DNA of 64,000 nucleotides from Gluconobacter roseus NBRC 3990 (lineage in GTDB: Bacteria > Pseudomonadota > Alphaproteobacteria > Acetobacterales > Acetobacteraceae). The stretch covers positions 496,001 through 560,000 of the forward strand of contig NZ_BJLY01000002.1 in assembly GCF_006538885.1 (NCBI RefSeq), given 5' to 3'. This document shows, in pieces, positions 17,106 through 27,297 of this stretch (within the stretch, counting starts at the first letter, position 1; every line of letters begins with the position of its first letter). The notes below the pieces were generated by a model. The model saw nothing but the letters and a program-made list of their open reading frames with translations, was not told where the DNA came from and searched no databases. The position numbers and the translations under genes are program-made.

Positions 17106-17975
17106 ATGATCAAGAAGCCCCTCGCCGTCATGACGATGGTTTACAACGAGCCGGAACACCTGCAGGTGTGGCGCCGTCACTATGGCGCACAGGTTGGAGA
17201 AACCGCCTGTTATGTCATCGATCACGGTTCTGACGACGACTCAACCGCACATCTTGGGCAGGTCAATGTCGTCCGCATTCCGCGCTCCCCGCAGGATGAC
17301 GAACGCCGGACCCGCGCCATCGGCAAGTTCTGCGACAGTCTGCTCGAATGGTATGACAGCGTTATCTACACGGATATAGACGAAATCCTTCTTGCCGATC
17401 CGGCGCTTGTCTCTTCCCTGACAGAATTCGCACTTCTGAACCGAAATCCGGTCATCACCGCTACGGGCTTTGACGTTATTCATGTTCCGGACGAAGAAGC
17501 GCCGTTCGATTACAGTCGCCCCTTCTCCCTCCAACGTCGGCATCTCCGCTTTTCCAGCGCAATGTGCAAACCGGTTCTGACCCGTATTCCCATTACATGG
17601 GCACCGGGCTTTCACAGCTGCGAAGAAGCCGTGCCCAGTCTTGCGGCTCCGCTCTTCCTGTTCCACCTGCGCTATGCCGACCTGTCCTCAGGGTTGGCAC
17701 GACTGGAACGCACACGCAGGCAGCCCTGGGTCTCGGACGAGGTCGGGCGTCACCAGCGCCTTGAGAACACAGACTGGGAAAACATGCTGCGTGCCATGGC
17801 CGGACTTCCCCGAAGCGACAGTACACTCGACAGCCGCGATGAACGCTTAACTCAGTGGCGTCAGCAGGTGGAAGACAGCGCCCAGTCGCGCCTGCATGAC
17901 CGCTATCGCCTTGATCTACATCTGAGTGGAACCGAACTCTGGCGCCTGCCCGACCGCTTCGTGGGGCGTGTCTGA
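17106..17975 (+). CDS. Family 2-type glycosyltransferase
   Basis: 289 residues from ATG 17106. The N-terminus AVMTMVYNEPEHLQVWRRHYG and the acidic metal/UDP-binding YTDIDEIL fit the GT-A fold of Glyco_tranf_2_4-like enzymes. No signal or membrane helix is seen, so it is cytosolic or peripheral, probably adding a sugar to surface polysaccharide. Donor and acceptor are unknown, and there are no other polysaccharide genes nearby. It ends at a terminator shared with the convergent DUF4167 gene. Confidence 0.78.
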   Translation: MIKKPLAVMTMVYNEPEHLQVWRRHYGAQVGETACYVIDHGSDDDSTAHLGQVNVVRIPRSPQDDERRTRAIGKFCDSLLEWYDSVIYTDIDEILLADPALVSSLTEFALLNRNPVITATGFDVIHVPDEEAPFDYSRPFSLQRRHLRFSSAMCKPVLTRIPITWAPGFHSCEEAVPSLAAPLFLFHLRYADLSSGLARLERTRRQPWVSDEVGRHQRLENTDWENMLRAMAGLPRSDSTLDSRDERLTQWRQQVEDSAQSRLHDRYRLDLHLSGTELWRLPDRFVGRV

Positions 17976-17981
17976 GACATA

Positions 17982-18015
17982 AAAAAAACCGGCTCCTTGC
18001 AGAGCCAGTTTTCTT
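17982..18015. terminator. Bidirectional intrinsic terminator
   Basis: A-run, then stem GGCTC / GAGCC with loop CTTGCA (17991-18006), then TTTTCTTT. It serves the glycosyltransferase gene and, on the other strand, the DUF4167 gene. Confidence 0.8.
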
Positions 18016-18033
18016 TGTTTCAGAGCTTTCGCT

Positions 18034-18492
18034 TCAGTCCGCTTCGGCTTCAGCCGTCCGACGATCCTGATCTTCATCCGAAGACCGTTCGGAGCCGTGT
18101 TCCGCGTCCTGGTCCTGTGAAGGCTGATCGTCCTCGTTCCGCTCGCCACGTGGCTCCCTGCGGTCTTCATAGGCGCGCTGACGCTGCTGCTGGCGTTCGT
18201 TACGTTCCTGCTGGCTCTTCTCGGCAGCCTGGTTCATGGCGTTGAGAATGCGGAAGTAATGCTCCGCATGCTGGAAATACGCTTCTGCAAGAATGCGGTC
18301 GCCAGTTCCGGTCGCGTCGCGGCCGAGCTGGAGATACTTCTCGAACAGCTGCTGCGCCGTACCGCGGACCCGCAGATCGGGTCCGTTACTGTCAAACACA
18401 TGGTTGCGGTTCAGAGGTGTCTGGGCATTGCTGCTGCGTGATGGCCCACTGCCCGCACGATGATGCCGGCCTCTTATGCGCTTCATATTCAT
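18034..18492 (-). CDS. DUF4167 family protein
   Basis: 152 residues from ATG 18492 (MNMKRIRGRHHR); ATG 18513 adds seven residues. It has the family layout: a basic Arg-rich start, the conserved FDSNGPDLRVRGTAQQLFEKYLQLGRDA core, a short helical AEAYFQHAEHYFRIL, then a long disordered tail rich in Gln, Arg, Glu and Asp. Function is unknown; the basic start suggests RNA binding. In alphaproteobacteria this gene usually follows prfA-prmC, as it does here apart from the inserted gene at 19.6 kb. Confidence 0.82.
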   Translation of the reverse strand: MNMKRIRGRHHRAGSGPSRSSNAQTPLNRNHVFDSNGPDLRVRGTAQQLFEKYLQLGRDATGTGDRILAEAYFQHAEHYFRILNAMNQAAEKSQQERNERQQQRQRAYEDRREPRGERNEDDQPSQDQDAEHGSERSSDEDQDRRTAEAEAD

Positions 18493-18756
18493 CGACCCGT
18501 GATGCACTTTCATGATGACGTGGACCGTTCTGCAAGCGCAGAAAGTTCCGACCGCCGCTGTCGAAAAAGACGTCTGTCTGTTCCGCTATGGCTGAACCCG
18601 GCTCAGCCAGTCTTCCATCGTCAGTGCATGATGACATGAACGATGGGCAAAGATACGCCTGACAGTGCTGATAAAACACCCTCAAATCGCATGCATTGGC
18701 TTTAGCAATACCAAGTTCCGTCAGTCAAGCCAACGGTTTTTCGCCACGATCCGCCC

Positions 18757-19605
18757 TTACCCGTCCGATTGCAGGACCAGGGCCCTGTCCACTCCGCCCA
18801 GATCTGCCCTGCGAGCAACTTCCCGCAAGCCATTTTCCGTCCCAAGCGTGGACACCGCATCGATCTGGCCAATGCCCATTTCCAGGATCGCGTGACCACC
18901 TAGCACCAGAAGATCTGGCAGTGCCCTGCACAGGATACGGTAGGCTTCCAGCCCGTCCGCTCCACCATCCAGAGCCCGGGCTGGCTCATACTGCACGACT
19001 TCCGGCATCAGTCCGGCCAGATCTCCGGTCTCGATGTAAGGCGGATTGGACAGAACGACATCAAAGCGGGCGTTCAGCGCATCCGCCCAGCTTCCAGCCA
19101 GAAAGACACTGCGTTTCTCCAGCCCGGTGCGAACGGAATTGCGTCGTGCCAATGCCGCTGCCTGCGGAGACAGATCCACGCCGACACCCCTCGCCTGCGG
19201 ATATTCGGACAGGGCCGCCAGCAGCAGGCAGCCTGTTCCGGTTCCAAGATCGAGAATGGAGAGCGGCGCGTTGCGATCCGGACAGACATCCAGCAGGGCT
19301 TCGATCAGGGCTTCACTGTCGGCACGGGGGATCAGCGTGTCACGTCCCGTCTCCAGATCCAGCGTCCAGAAACCCGTCTCTCCGGTAATGAATGCCAAGG
19401 GCTCCCGGTTCAAACGCCGCTTCAGAGCCTCTGCGAATCGCGATTTCTGCGCAGGCTCTACACCATCCAGAGACAGCAGACCGCCCAGATCCCGCCCTGT
19501 CGCCCAGCACAGCAGGAGCCGGGCTTCACGGCGCGCATCCTCGATCCCGGCCTGTTCCAGCGCCTGTGAGGCCTCGCGCAAAAGATCATCTTTGGCCATC
19601 ATCAT
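18757..19605 (-). CDS. prmC: Release-factor glutamine N5-methyltransferase
   Basis: 282 residues from the first of three consecutive ATGs (19605). The SAM-binding LDLGTGTGCLLLAAL lies near residue 110, and the catalytic SNPPYI motif, which methylates the GGQ glutamine of release factors, near residue 180. An N-terminal helical domain precedes them. Its start lies only 27 bases from the start of a divergent gene, so it is cut off from prfA, its normal operon partner, and needs its own promoter or antisense read-through. Confidence 0.93.
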   Translation of the reverse strand: MMMAKDDLLREASQALEQAGIEDARREARLLLCWATGRDLGGLLSLDGVEPAQKSRFAEALKRRLNREPLAFITGETGFWTLDLETGRDTLIPRADSEALIEALLDVCPDRNAPLSILDLGTGTGCLLLAALSEYPQARGVGVDLSPQAAALARRNSVRTGLEKRSVFLAGSWADALNARFDVVLSNPPYIETGDLAGLMPEVVQYEPARALDGGADGLEAYRILCRALPDLLVLGGHAILEMGIGQIDAVSTLGTENGLREVARRADLGGVDRALVLQSDG

Positions 19606-19632
19606 CGAAGCGAACCTGTTATAGTTGGTGTC

Positions 19633-20103
19633 ATGAAGTCCAAACGCGCCTTCCTCTATTCCGCCCTGCTGCTTGGCTGCACGCTCAATCCTGTTCACGC
19701 CCAGTCGGAACTGTCCACGGAGCTGCCCCCGTCCTTTACCGTGACGGACGAGCGCGCGCCCGAAGAAATTTCGGAAGTCTCACGCCTCTATCTGGACGGC
19801 AATCTGGTTGCGACCTTCAGGCTGGGCCTGTCCAAGGCCCACGAGACGCAGACGATCCCGCTTCCAGTCGGCCGCTTCGATGTCGATTATGCCCTGTGTG
19901 GCGAAATCACCATCGTCCATAACGGCCATCAGGAAACCCATCAGGTCAGCAGCGAAGGCCAGCTCCACCATCCCGAAGGGCATTCGCTCGACGCCGTGGG
20001 CACCAACAACTTCACCGATTTCTTTCTGGTCGATTACGATGACGCGGCTGTTGCCACGCACCGGCATGGCCGTGCCGCCGTCTGCGCGACACCGAATACC
20101 TGA
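19633..20103 (+). CDS. Secreted protein of unknown function, inserted between prfA and prmC
   Basis: 156 residues from ATG 19633. A clear signal peptide (KSKRAFLYSALLLGCTLNPVHAQ) precedes a mature domain with two separated cysteines (YALCGE, AVCATPNT), many His and Asp residues, and short strands. I do not recognise the family. It is read opposite to its neighbours: its stop lies 3 bases from the prfA stop and its start 27 bases from the prmC start, so it occupies the whole gap. Confidence 0.68.
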   Translation: MKSKRAFLYSALLLGCTLNPVHAQSELSTELPPSFTVTDERAPEEISEVSRLYLDGNLVATFRLGLSKAHETQTIPLPVGRFDVDYALCGEITIVHNGHQETHQVSSEGQLHHPEGHSLDAVGTNNFTDFFLVDYDDAAVATHRHGRAAVCATPNT

Positions 20104-20106
20104 GGC

Positions 20107-21168
20107 TCAAAACCCTTCGGCGGCGAGCAGTTCCGTCTGCTCTTCGCGGGTCAGCGCATCAATGATCTCGTCGAACTCGCCCCCCATGATCCGGTCGATC
20201 TTGTAGAGCGTCAGATTGATCCGATGGTCCGTCACGCGTCCCTGCGGGAAATTATACGTTCGGATACGCTCTGAACGGTCACCCGTCCCGACCTGTGATT
20301 TCCGGTCTGCTGCCCGGGTGGCATGAAGCTGCGCACGCTCCCGCTCATAGAGCCGGGCACGCAGGATCTTCATGGCCTTGGCCTTGTTCTTGTGCTGGCT
20401 TTTCTCTTCCTGCATCGCCACGACAATGCCACTGGGCATATGCGTGATGCGGACCGCACTCTCCGTTTTGTTGACGTGCTGGCCGCCCGCCCCCGAAGCG
20501 CGGTAGACGTCGATCCGCAAATCATCGTCATTGACCGTCACATCGACTTCCTCGGCTTCGGGCAGTACGGCCACGGTCACGGTCGAGGTGTGGATCCGCC
20601 CCTGACTTTCCGTGGCCGGAACACGCTGCACCCGGTGCACACCGGATTCGTATTTCAGCCGCGCAAAAACAGACCGGCCGGAAATGGTCGCCATGCCTTC
20701 CTTGAGGCCGGCTACCTCGTTCTCGGCATATTCCATGACTTCAAAACGCCAGCCATTCTGTTCGGAAAAGCGGCGGTAAGCATCAAACAGTTCCGCTGCG
20801 AACAGTCCCGCTTCGTCGCCACCCGCCGCCGGCCGGATTTCAAGGATGGCACTGCGTTCATCCGCCGCATCCTTCGGCAGAAGCGCCAGACGCAGGGCAT
20901 GCTGAAGATCGGGTAATGTCGCTTCGATCTCCGCAAGCTCCATCTGGGCCAGCTCACGCATTTCCGGATCATCAAGCAGGGCCTGCGCCCCGGCTTTCTG
21001 TTCCTCAGCACTTTTCCAGGCCTGAATGGATGCGACCACCGGCTCCAGCTCGGCATATTCCTGCGACAGACGGGTGAAATTCTCACCCGTCAGCTCGCCG
21101 GAAGACATCAGGGCCTGGACTTCCTCCGAACGCGCGACAATCCGCTCAAGCCTGTCGTCAAAAGCCAT
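20107..21168 (-). CDS. prfA: Peptide chain release factor 1
   Basis: 353 residues. It reads UAA and UAG on the ribosome and triggers peptide release. The GGQ motif ([18 protein letters not shown]) is near residue 230 and the stop-codon-reading PxT tripeptide is PAT in [17 protein letters not shown]. Its ATG lies 4 bases after the hisS stop, so it is the distal gene of the lysC-rodZ-ispG-hisS operon. Confidence 0.97.
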   Translation of the reverse strand: MAFDDRLERIVARSEEVQALMSSGELTGENFTRLSQEYAELEPVVASIQAWKSAEEQKAGAQALLDDPEMRELAQMELAEIEATLPDLQHALRLALLPKDAADERSAILEIRPAAGGDEAGLFAAELFDAYRRFSEQNGWRFEVMEYAENEVAGLKEGMATISGRSVFARLKYESGVHRVQRVPATESQGRIHTSTVTVAVLPEAEEVDVTVNDDDLRIDVYRASGAGGQHVNKTESAVRITHMPSGIVVAMQEEKSQHKNKAKAMKILRARLYERERAQLHATRAADRKSQVGTGDRSERIRTYNFPQGRVTDHRINLTLYKIDRIMGGEFDEIIDALTREEQTELLAAEGF

Positions 21169-21172
21169 CTGT

Positions 21173-22420
21173 TCAGGCGCGTCCTGCGCTCAGGACCCGC
21201 ACCAGATCCGCAACCGGCACTTCCTGCTGCTCACGGCTGGACAGGTCCCGAAGCTGCACAACATTCTTGGCGATTTCCTCATCGCCCAGAACAATCGCAT
21301 GGGATGCGCCGGACTTCACCACACGCTCCATCCGCTTCTTCATGTTGCCACGGGTCTCGATCTCGGCCCGCAGACCAGCAGAGCGCAGAGCACGGGCAAT
21401 GGACGCAGCCTTGAGGACGGCTTCATCTCCCATCGGTACCAGCGCAATACCAGCCGGAAGTTCGGGCACGCTATCCAGCAGCATCGCCAGACGCTCGATC
21501 CCGCCAGCCCAGCCAATCGCCGGAATAGCCGGACCACCCATCTGCTCCACAAGCCCTTCATACCGGCCACCGGCCAGCACCGTGCCCTGAGCGCCAAGCT
21601 TCGAGGTCACGAATTCGAACGCCGTGTGGCTGTAGTAATCGAGGCCACGGACAATGCGTGGGTTTTCAACGAAATCGACGCCGAACGCCTGAAGGCTGGA
21701 ACGCAATCCGTCCCAGAACTGCCGGGAGTCGTCGTTCAAATAATCCGCGAATGCCGGAGCATTGTCGAGCATCTTGCGGTCCTGCTCGGACTTGCTGTCC
21801 AGAATTCGCAGCGGATTGGCTTCAAGCCGGACGCGGCTTTCTTCCGACAGTGCATCCGCGTGGTCGCGGAAATACGCCACCAGAGCCTCCCGCCAGGCCT
21901 GACGGCTGGCGAGATCGCCAAGCGTGTTGAGTTCCAGCGTGACGTGATCGCCCAGACCCAGTTCACGCAGGATGTCCTGCGCCATGGCAATTGTCTCGGC
22001 GTCCCGAAGCGGGCTTTCCGCGCCGATCAGTTCCGCGCCGATCTGGTGGAACTGCCGGTAACGCCCCTTCTGCGGGCGCTCATAACGGAACATCGGTCCG
22101 TGATAGAACACCTTCTGCGGCAGGGACTGCGTCAGACCATTCGTGACCAGTGCCCGGCAGATCGCTGCCGTGCCTTCGGGGCGCAGGGTGATGCTCTCAC
22201 CGCCGCGATCCTCGAACGTGTACATCTCCTTGGACACGACATCGGATGTCTCGCCGAGCGTGCGCGAAAAGACGCGCGTGTCCTCGAAGATGGGTGTGCT
22301 CCATTCCTCGAAACCATAGGTCCGCAGCACCCTGCGGGCCGTCTCCACAACATGGTGGTGACGGCGCATGGTCTCGCCAATGAGGTCATGGGTACCGCGT
22401 GGGGGCTGAAGTCCTGACAT
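21173..22420 (-). CDS. hisS: Histidyl-tRNA synthetase
   Basis: 415 residues of class II synthetase. PRGTHDL at the start, [13 protein letters not shown] (motif 2 region), [13 protein letters not shown] and [14 protein letters not shown] (histidine-specific motifs) are present, with a C-terminal anticodon-binding domain. It charges tRNA-His. The ATG shares its A with the TGA of ispG, indicating coupled translation. Confidence 0.96.
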   Translation of the reverse strand: MSGLQPPRGTHDLIGETMRRHHHVVETARRVLRTYGFEEWSTPIFEDTRVFSRTLGETSDVVSKEMYTFEDRGGESITLRPEGTAAICRALVTNGLTQSLPQKVFYHGPMFRYERPQKGRYRQFHQIGAELIGAESPLRDAETIAMAQDILRELGLGDHVTLELNTLGDLASRQAWREALVAYFRDHADALSEESRVRLEANPLRILDSKSEQDRKMLDNAPAFADYLNDDSRQFWDGLRSSLQAFGVDFVENPRIVRGLDYYSHTAFEFVTSKLGAQGTVLAGGRYEGLVEQMGGPAIPAIGWAGGIERLAMLLDSVPELPAGIALVPMGDEAVLKAASIARALRSAGLRAEIETRGNMKKRMERVVKSGASHAIVLGDEEIAKNVVQLRDLSSREQQEVPVADLVRVLSAGRA

Positions 22421-23565
22421 CAGCTGGCTGCCGGGTCCATCTGCTTGGCCGTGGAAGCCTCGACCTTGCCGGCTTCGATATCCGAAACCTTCTTTTCCAC
22501 CAGTTCGACGATATGCTCGATCATGTCGCCAGCCGGCATCGTGTGATCCTGACGGCCTGCGGCATAGACCATGTGACGGCCATTGCCACCGCCGGTCACG
22601 CCGATATCGGTCATCAGGGCCTCACCCGGTCCGTTCACCACGCAGCCGATGATGGACAGCGTCAGCGGCGTCTTGATGTGCTGCAGACGGTCTTCCAGCG
22701 TCTGCACCGTCTCGACGACGTTGAAGCCCTGACGCGCACAGGACGGGCAGGAAATGATCTTCACGCCGCGATGACGCAGACCGAGGGACTTCAGGATATC
22801 CCAGCCAACCAGCACTTCCTCTTCCGGAGCGGCGGAAAGCGAAACACGCATCGTGTCGCCCACGCCAGCCCAGAGCAGGTTGCCCAGGCCGATGGAGGAC
22901 TTCACTGTGCCGGCACGCTTGGAGCCGGCTTCGGTGATGCCGATATGCAGCGGGTGGTCACAGCAATCCGCAAGCTGCTGATAGGCTGCGACGGCCATGA
23001 ACACGTCAGAGGCCTTCACGCTGATCTTGAACTCATGGAAGTCGTGATCTTCAAGGATCTTCGCGTGTTCCAGAGCGCTCTCGACCAGAGCTTCCGGGTT
23101 AGGCTCACCATATTTTTCGAGCAGATGCTTCTCGAGCGAACCGGCATTTACGCCGATCCGGATGGAACAGCCATAATCCTTGGCGGCGTTGACGACTTCA
23201 CGCACACGCTCGGCACTGCCGATATTGCCCGGATTGATTCGCAGGCAGGCCGCACCGGCCTTGGCGGCTTCGATGGCGCGCTTGTAGTGGAAGTGGATGT
23301 CCGCGACGATGGGAACGTTCACTTCATGCACGATTTCGGCCAGCGCAGCCGTGCTGGCTTCATCCGGGCAGGAGACGCGCACGATGTCCACACCAGCCAG
23401 CTCGGCCAGACGGATCTGTTCGATTGTGGCCTGCGCGTCGGAGGTCAGGGTGTTGGTCATGGTCTGCACGGAGATCGGGGCATCACCACCGACCGCAACC
23501 TTGCCGACATGGATCTGGCGCGACTTGCGACGCTCGATGTGCTGATAGGGACGGTAGCTGCTCAT
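22420..23565 (-). CDS. ispG: 4-hydroxy-3-methylbut-2-enyl diphosphate synthase
   Basis: 381 residues. It catalyses the reductive ring opening of MEcPP to HMBPP in the MEP isoprenoid pathway, supplying ubiquinone, hopanoid and undecaprenol precursors. The [4Fe-4S] cysteines are [10 protein letters not shown] and [13 protein letters not shown] in the C-terminal domain; the N-terminal TIM barrel carries [11 protein letters not shown] and [11 protein letters not shown] 23565 has GAGG upstream, after a 91-base gap from rodZ that could fold into two hairpins. Confidence 0.96.
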   Translation of the reverse strand: MSSYRPYQHIERRKSRQIHVGKVAVGGDAPISVQTMTNTLTSDAQATIEQIRLAELAGVDIVRVSCPDEASTAALAEIVHEVNVPIVADIHFHYKRAIEAAKAGAACLRINPGNIGSAERVREVVNAAKDYGCSIRIGVNAGSLEKHLLEKYGEPNPEALVESALEHAKILEDHDFHEFKISVKASDVFMAVAAYQQLADCCDHPLHIGITEAGSKRAGTVKSSIGLGNLLWAGVGDTMRVSLSAAPEEEVLVGWDILKSLGLRHRGVKIISCPSCARQGFNVVETVQTLEDRLQHIKTPLTLSIIGCVVNGPGEALMTDIGVTGGGNGRHMVYAAGRQDHTMPAGDMIEHIVELVEKKVSDIEAGKVEASTAKQMDPAAS

Positions 23566-23656
23566 GATTTACCTCTTCGTGCCCGGAAAGGACCGGGAGC
23601 TCTGACCCAGTGGGCTGTATTCAGGGGCATTGAGCCCCCCTGACTGATATAAGGGT
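23566..23656 (-). other. rodZ-ispG spacer with two hairpins
   Basis: Read on the minus strand, two inverted repeats appear: TCAGGGG...CCCCTGA (about 23622-23644) and CCCGG-TCCTTT-CCGGG (about 23578-23593), followed by AGAGGTAAATC and the ispG start. There is no T-run after either, so they are more likely processing or attenuation structures than a full terminator. Confidence 0.4.
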
Positions 23657-24919
23657 TTAATGCGATGGCGACGATTGTTCCAGCGGCTGATGTTCAAGCT
23701 GCCGGGCATTCAGGTCATCAGCCGAAACATCATGTGACGGCTGCGATATTTTCCGCGGAGCCGGAGGCGGTTTCACAGTCACAGGGGCCGGCGGTCCGGC
23801 CTGTGGTGCAGGGCCAGCCGGTGCGGGAGCCGGCGCGCTGGGCTGAACCGGCAGAGCGACCCCCGATCCGAACATACCAGACCGGATGGCGTCCGCCGTC
23901 ACCTCGACATTACGGCGGACCTGCCCTTCCCGGCCGAGCGGCGCACTGGTCGCTCCGGCCGTGGTAAGGACAACACCGCCAGCATTGCCGAACGACATTT
24001 TGAACGGTGCGCCAGCAGGATCGCCCTGCCAGCTCTCACCTGGCTGCATCACACGCGACATCAGGACGTGGCCATCCCGGTCCCGGATCTGCGTCCAGAC
24101 GGGGGACAGCGTCCTGACTACGACAGCTCCCTCCGGAACCGCAGGCGGCAGATCCGTTGCAGGCTCGCCATTTGGCGTGTTCTGCGCAGGCGGCGCCGTA
24201 TCCGCTGGAGGCGCTTCCGCGTTGTCATCTGTCCCGGATGCAGGAGGCGGAGACGCCGGAGCCTGATTCGGAACCGGGGCGGATGGCGACGTCTGGATCG
24301 TTTCCGGCGCAGGCGATGTTGGTGCTGGAACCGGCACGACTGTAGGGGCAGCCGGAGCTGGTGTCACGACTGCGGGAGCATGAGGCTCTGGTGTCGGCGC
24401 ACGCCCCGGCATGACGGAGGCAACCTGCGGTGATGTTGTGGCCGGTGTTGCCGCACCCGGCATCAGTTCCGCTACGGCTGGCACCTGTCGCTGTGCCGGC
24501 GTATCGTGGTCCGTAAAGCGGTACCAGCCTACATAGGCTGCCACCACTACCACGAGCCCTGCCCCGACCAGAACACCGATCGGCAGCCCCCGGTCGCCTT
24601 CCGGCTGCGGAAACACCAGATCCGGCTTGCGGGTAACCGCACCGCGCGTATCGCGGCGGAAACGCTCGACCAGCGCATCGGCATCGAGCTGCATGGCATG
24701 CGCATAGGTCCGCAGAAAGCCTACTGCGTAAGCCACGCCCGGAAGCCGCGCCAGATCATCGGCTTCAAGTGCGGCCAGAAGCTTCGGCCGGATCCGCAGC
24801 CATTCCGCCACATCTTCAAGCCTCCAGCCCAGTTCCTCGCGGCGCTCACGCAGCACCATTCCGACACTTGGCTGGTCGGAAGGCTGCGAAAACGGGCGAT
24901 TTGAGGATGGAGGAGACAT
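23657..24919 (-). CDS. rodZ: RodZ-like cytoskeleton protein (HTH, membrane helix, DUF4115)
   Basis: 420 residues. The N-terminal helix-turn-helix (residues about 20-85: LRERREELGWRLEDVAEWLRI, AYAVGFLRTYAHAMQLD) binds MreB in known RodZ. A single membrane helix (IGVLVGAGLVVVVAAYVGW) follows, then a long Pro/Ala/Thr-rich periplasmic linker and a C-terminal beta domain (SPVWTQIRDRDGHVLMSRVMQPGESW). It links the MreB elongasome to the envelope and sets rod shape. It lies before ispG as in E. coli. Confidence 0.9.
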   Translation of the reverse strand: MSPPSSNRPFSQPSDQPSVGMVLRERREELGWRLEDVAEWLRIRPKLLAALEADDLARLPGVAYAVGFLRTYAHAMQLDADALVERFRRDTRGAVTRKPDLVFPQPEGDRGLPIGVLVGAGLVVVVAAYVGWYRFTDHDTPAQRQVPAVAELMPGAATPATTSPQVASVMPGRAPTPEPHAPAVVTPAPAAPTVVPVPAPTSPAPETIQTSPSAPVPNQAPASPPPASGTDDNAEAPPADTAPPAQNTPNGEPATDLPPAVPEGAVVVRTLSPVWTQIRDRDGHVLMSRVMQPGESWQGDPAGAPFKMSFGNAGGVVLTTAGATSAPLGREGQVRRNVEVTADAIRSGMFGSGVALPVQPSAPAPAPAGPAPQAGPPAPVTVKPPPAPRKISQPSHDVSADDLNARQLEHQPLEQSSPSH

Positions 24920-24931
24920 GACCGAAATCCG

Positions 24932-25975
24932 TTAGCCTGGAGCGTGGATACGGGTTTCGCGCTGTTTGATGGCATCCACAGCCTGCTCAACCAGCGTTGC
25001 AATGATTTCTGCGACCGGACGGACTTCCTTGACCATGCCCACGGACTGCCCGGCCATAACCGAACCTGTTTCCACGTCACCCTCGATGACAGCGCGACGC
25101 AGGGCACCGGCCCAGTAATGTTCGATCGAAAGCTGGGCTTCTTCCTTCGTCAGCTCGCCGCTCTGAAACTTCTGGAGCGCCTCTCCCTGAAGCCGCGCAT
25201 AACGGCGGCCGCCTTCGTTCGAAAGACCCCGCACCGGAATGACCGGGAACAGCTCGTCGAGCTGCACGGTCGTCACGGCATCGCGGGCATTGGCGCGCAG
25301 GAAGGCCTTCTTGAAGTTTTCATGCGCGATGCTCTCTTCGGAGGCAGCAAACAGCGTTCCAAGCTGCGCACCGGCCGCCCCCTGTTCCAGATAGGACAGG
25401 ATCGCGTCACCACGACCCAGACCACCCGCAACAAACACCGGTACATCACGGATGTGGGGCAGGATTTCCTGCGCAAGAACCGTCAGGGAAACCGGGCCGA
25501 CATGGCCGCCCGCTTCCGAGCCTTCAATGATCAGGGCCTCGATCCCCATCCGCACCAGACGCTTGCCCAGAGCCAGCGCCGGCGCAAAACCGATCGCCCG
25601 CGCCCCGCCATCGCGCACCTTGCGGATCGTGGCACTGTTCGGAACGCCGCCCGCCAGCACGATATGCGAGACATTATGCGCCAGACAGACATCCACGAGC
25701 CGGTCCAGCTCGGGATGCATGGTGATGAGGTTCACACCGAACGGGCGCTTCGTCATTGCCTGCGTGGCAACAATTTCCTCTTCCAGACGCTCGGGCGACA
25801 TCGCACCGCAGGCGATGACGCCGAATCCGCCGGCATTGGAAATCGCGGAAACCAGATGCCGCTCGCTGACCCAGGACATGGCACCGCCGAGGATCGCGAC
25901 TTCGCTCCCGAGGAAGTCACAGCCCGGCTTCCACAGCCGGTCCAGCGTCGCGCGGGCGTTCAGGGTTTCGCTCAC
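24932..25975 (-). CDS. Nitronate monooxygenase / FMN-dependent oxidoreductase family
   Basis: 347 residues from GTG 25975, which shares GTGA with the lysC stop. A TIM-barrel FMN protein with VSERHLVSAISNAGGFGVIACGAMSPE, the flavin-phosphate-binding IIEGSEAGGHVG, and VFVAGGLGRGDAILSYLEQGAAGAQLGT. Members either oxidise nitronates such as propionate 3-nitronate or act as enoyl-ACP reductase II (FabK). The operon context with lysC, rodZ and ispG does not decide between these. Confidence 0.8.
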   Translation of the reverse strand: MSETLNARATLDRLWKPGCDFLGSEVAILGGAMSWVSERHLVSAISNAGGFGVIACGAMSPERLEEEIVATQAMTKRPFGVNLITMHPELDRLVDVCLAHNVSHIVLAGGVPNSATIRKVRDGGARAIGFAPALALGKRLVRMGIEALIIEGSEAGGHVGPVSLTVLAQEILPHIRDVPVFVAGGLGRGDAILSYLEQGAAGAQLGTLFAASEESIAHENFKKAFLRANARDAVTTVQLDELFPVIPVRGLSNEGGRRYARLQGEALQKFQSGELTKEEAQLSIEHYWAGALRRAVIEGDVETGSVMAGQSVGMVKEVRPVAEIIATLVEQAVDAIKQRETRIHAPG

Positions 25976-27297
25976 GCGTCGGCTCCTTCTTTGGCATCAA
26001 GGCCATAAGCCGTGTGCAGAGCACGCATGGCCAGTTCGGTATATTCGGAATCGATCAGCACGGAGATCTTGATCTCGCTCGTGGAGATGACCTGCACGTT
26101 GATGCCACGATCCGCCAGCGTGCGGAACATCCGCGCGGCCAGACCGGCATTCGAGCGCATGCCAATGCCCACGACACTGATCTTCACCACATTGTGGGAT
26201 GTGATCAGCTCACCGTACTGAACATACTCGCGGGCCTTCTCCAGCACAGCGCGGGCACCAGCCTCATCGGCCTTGCTGACTGTAAAGGTCATGTTCGTCA
26301 TGTTGTCCACGCCGACGCTCTGGACGATCATGTCAACATTGATGTTCGCGGCTGCCAGCGGATCGAAAATCGCGGCAGCAATGCCCGGACGGTCCGGAAT
26401 GTTCCGCACGGAGATTTTCGCTTCGTCATGCGAGTTGGCAATCCCCGCAACCAGTTCCTTCTCCATGATCTCGTCCTCATCAACCACAATCGAACCGCTG
26501 TCGTCATCCGTCTCGGCGAACGAAGACAGCACCCGCACCCGGACGCCCTCGCGCATGGCGAGACCGACGCTACGGGTCTGAAGTACCTTGGCGCCTACGG
26601 AAGCCAGTTCAAGCATCTCTTCGTAAGTGATGCGATCCAGCTTCTTGGCGCGTTTCACGATGCGCGGATCGGTCGTATAGATCCCGTCCACATCGGTATA
26701 GATATCACACTGATCGGCATTGATGGCAGCCGCGACGGCGACAGCGGACGTATCCGATCCGCCGCGTCCCAGCGTCGCAATGCGGCCATCGGGGCCAACG
26801 CCCTGGAAGCCGGCCACAACGGGCACCACGTCATCATCCAGACAGGCCAGCAGCGCCGTGCCGTCCACGCTCTCGATGGCGGCCTTGCCATGTGCATCGT
26901 CCGTCACAAGCGGGATCTGCCAGCCCTGGAACGACCGAGCCTTCACGCCAAGCGCCTGAAGCGCGATGGATACAAGTCCGCTCGTCACCTGCTCACCGGC
27001 CGCGACAACAGCATCGTATTCCTTCGGATCGGCCAGCGGATCCAGCTCGGCGCAGTAGCCGACCATCCGGTTTGTCACGCCCGCCATCGCGGAAACTACG
27101 ACAGCTACACGACGGCCACGGTCATGTTCGGCTTTCACGCGTTTCGCAACATTCCGGATACGCTCGATATTCCCGACGGACGTACCGCCGAATTTCATGA
27201 CAACCGTCTTCCGTTTCCCTTTTTCGCCACGGGCGGCGGCATGGGGATCGGCACGACCGGCAAGCTGGTCGCGGACGGGAGTATCGGGCATGGACAT
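25972..27297 (-). CDS. lysC: Aspartate kinase
   Basis: 441 residues from ATG 27297 (GGAG about 11 bases upstream); longer GTG/ATG starts upstream are possible but lie in low-complexity sequence. It phosphorylates L-aspartate, the first step to Lys, Met, Thr and diaminopimelate. KFGGTSVGNIERI starts the kinase domain near residue 34, followed by TLGRGGSDTSAVAVA and TDVDGIYTTDPR. Two C-terminal ACT domains (VRNIPDRPGIAAAIFDPLA; VVGIGMRSNAGLAARMF) are the usual feedback sites for Lys/Thr. It is divergent from ubiG. Confidence 0.95.
   Translation of the reverse strand: MSMPDTPVRDQLAGRADPHAAARGEKGKRKTVVMKFGGTSVGNIERIRNVAKRVKAEHDRGRRVAVVVSAMAGVTNRMVGYCAELDPLADPKEYDAVVAAGEQVTSGLVSIALQALGVKARSFQGWQIPLVTDDAHGKAAIESVDGTALLACLDDDVVPVVAGFQGVGPDGRIATLGRGGSDTSAVAVAAAINADQCDIYTDVDGIYTTDPRIVKRAKKLDRITYEEMLELASVGAKVLQTRSVGLAMREGVRVRVLSSFAETDDDSGSIVVDEDEIMEKELVAGIANSHDEAKISVRNIPDRPGIAAAIFDPLAAANINVDMIVQSVGVDNMTNMTFTVSKADEAGARAVLEKAREYVQYGELITSHNVVKISVVGIGMRSNAGLAARMFRTLADRGINVQVISTSEIKISVLIDSEYTELAMRALHTAYGLDAKEGADA

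Noticed and set aside
16986-17225. Minus-strand frame ending in VDGFEPPTKGL over the CAU tRNA
   Set aside because: The ending is the translated complement of a tRNA T-arm, a known source of false genes.
21026-23643. Long plus-strand frames opposite hisS and ispG (21026-22417, 22399-23643)
   Set aside because: They mirror the third-position GC bias of hisS and ispG and contain no domain signature.
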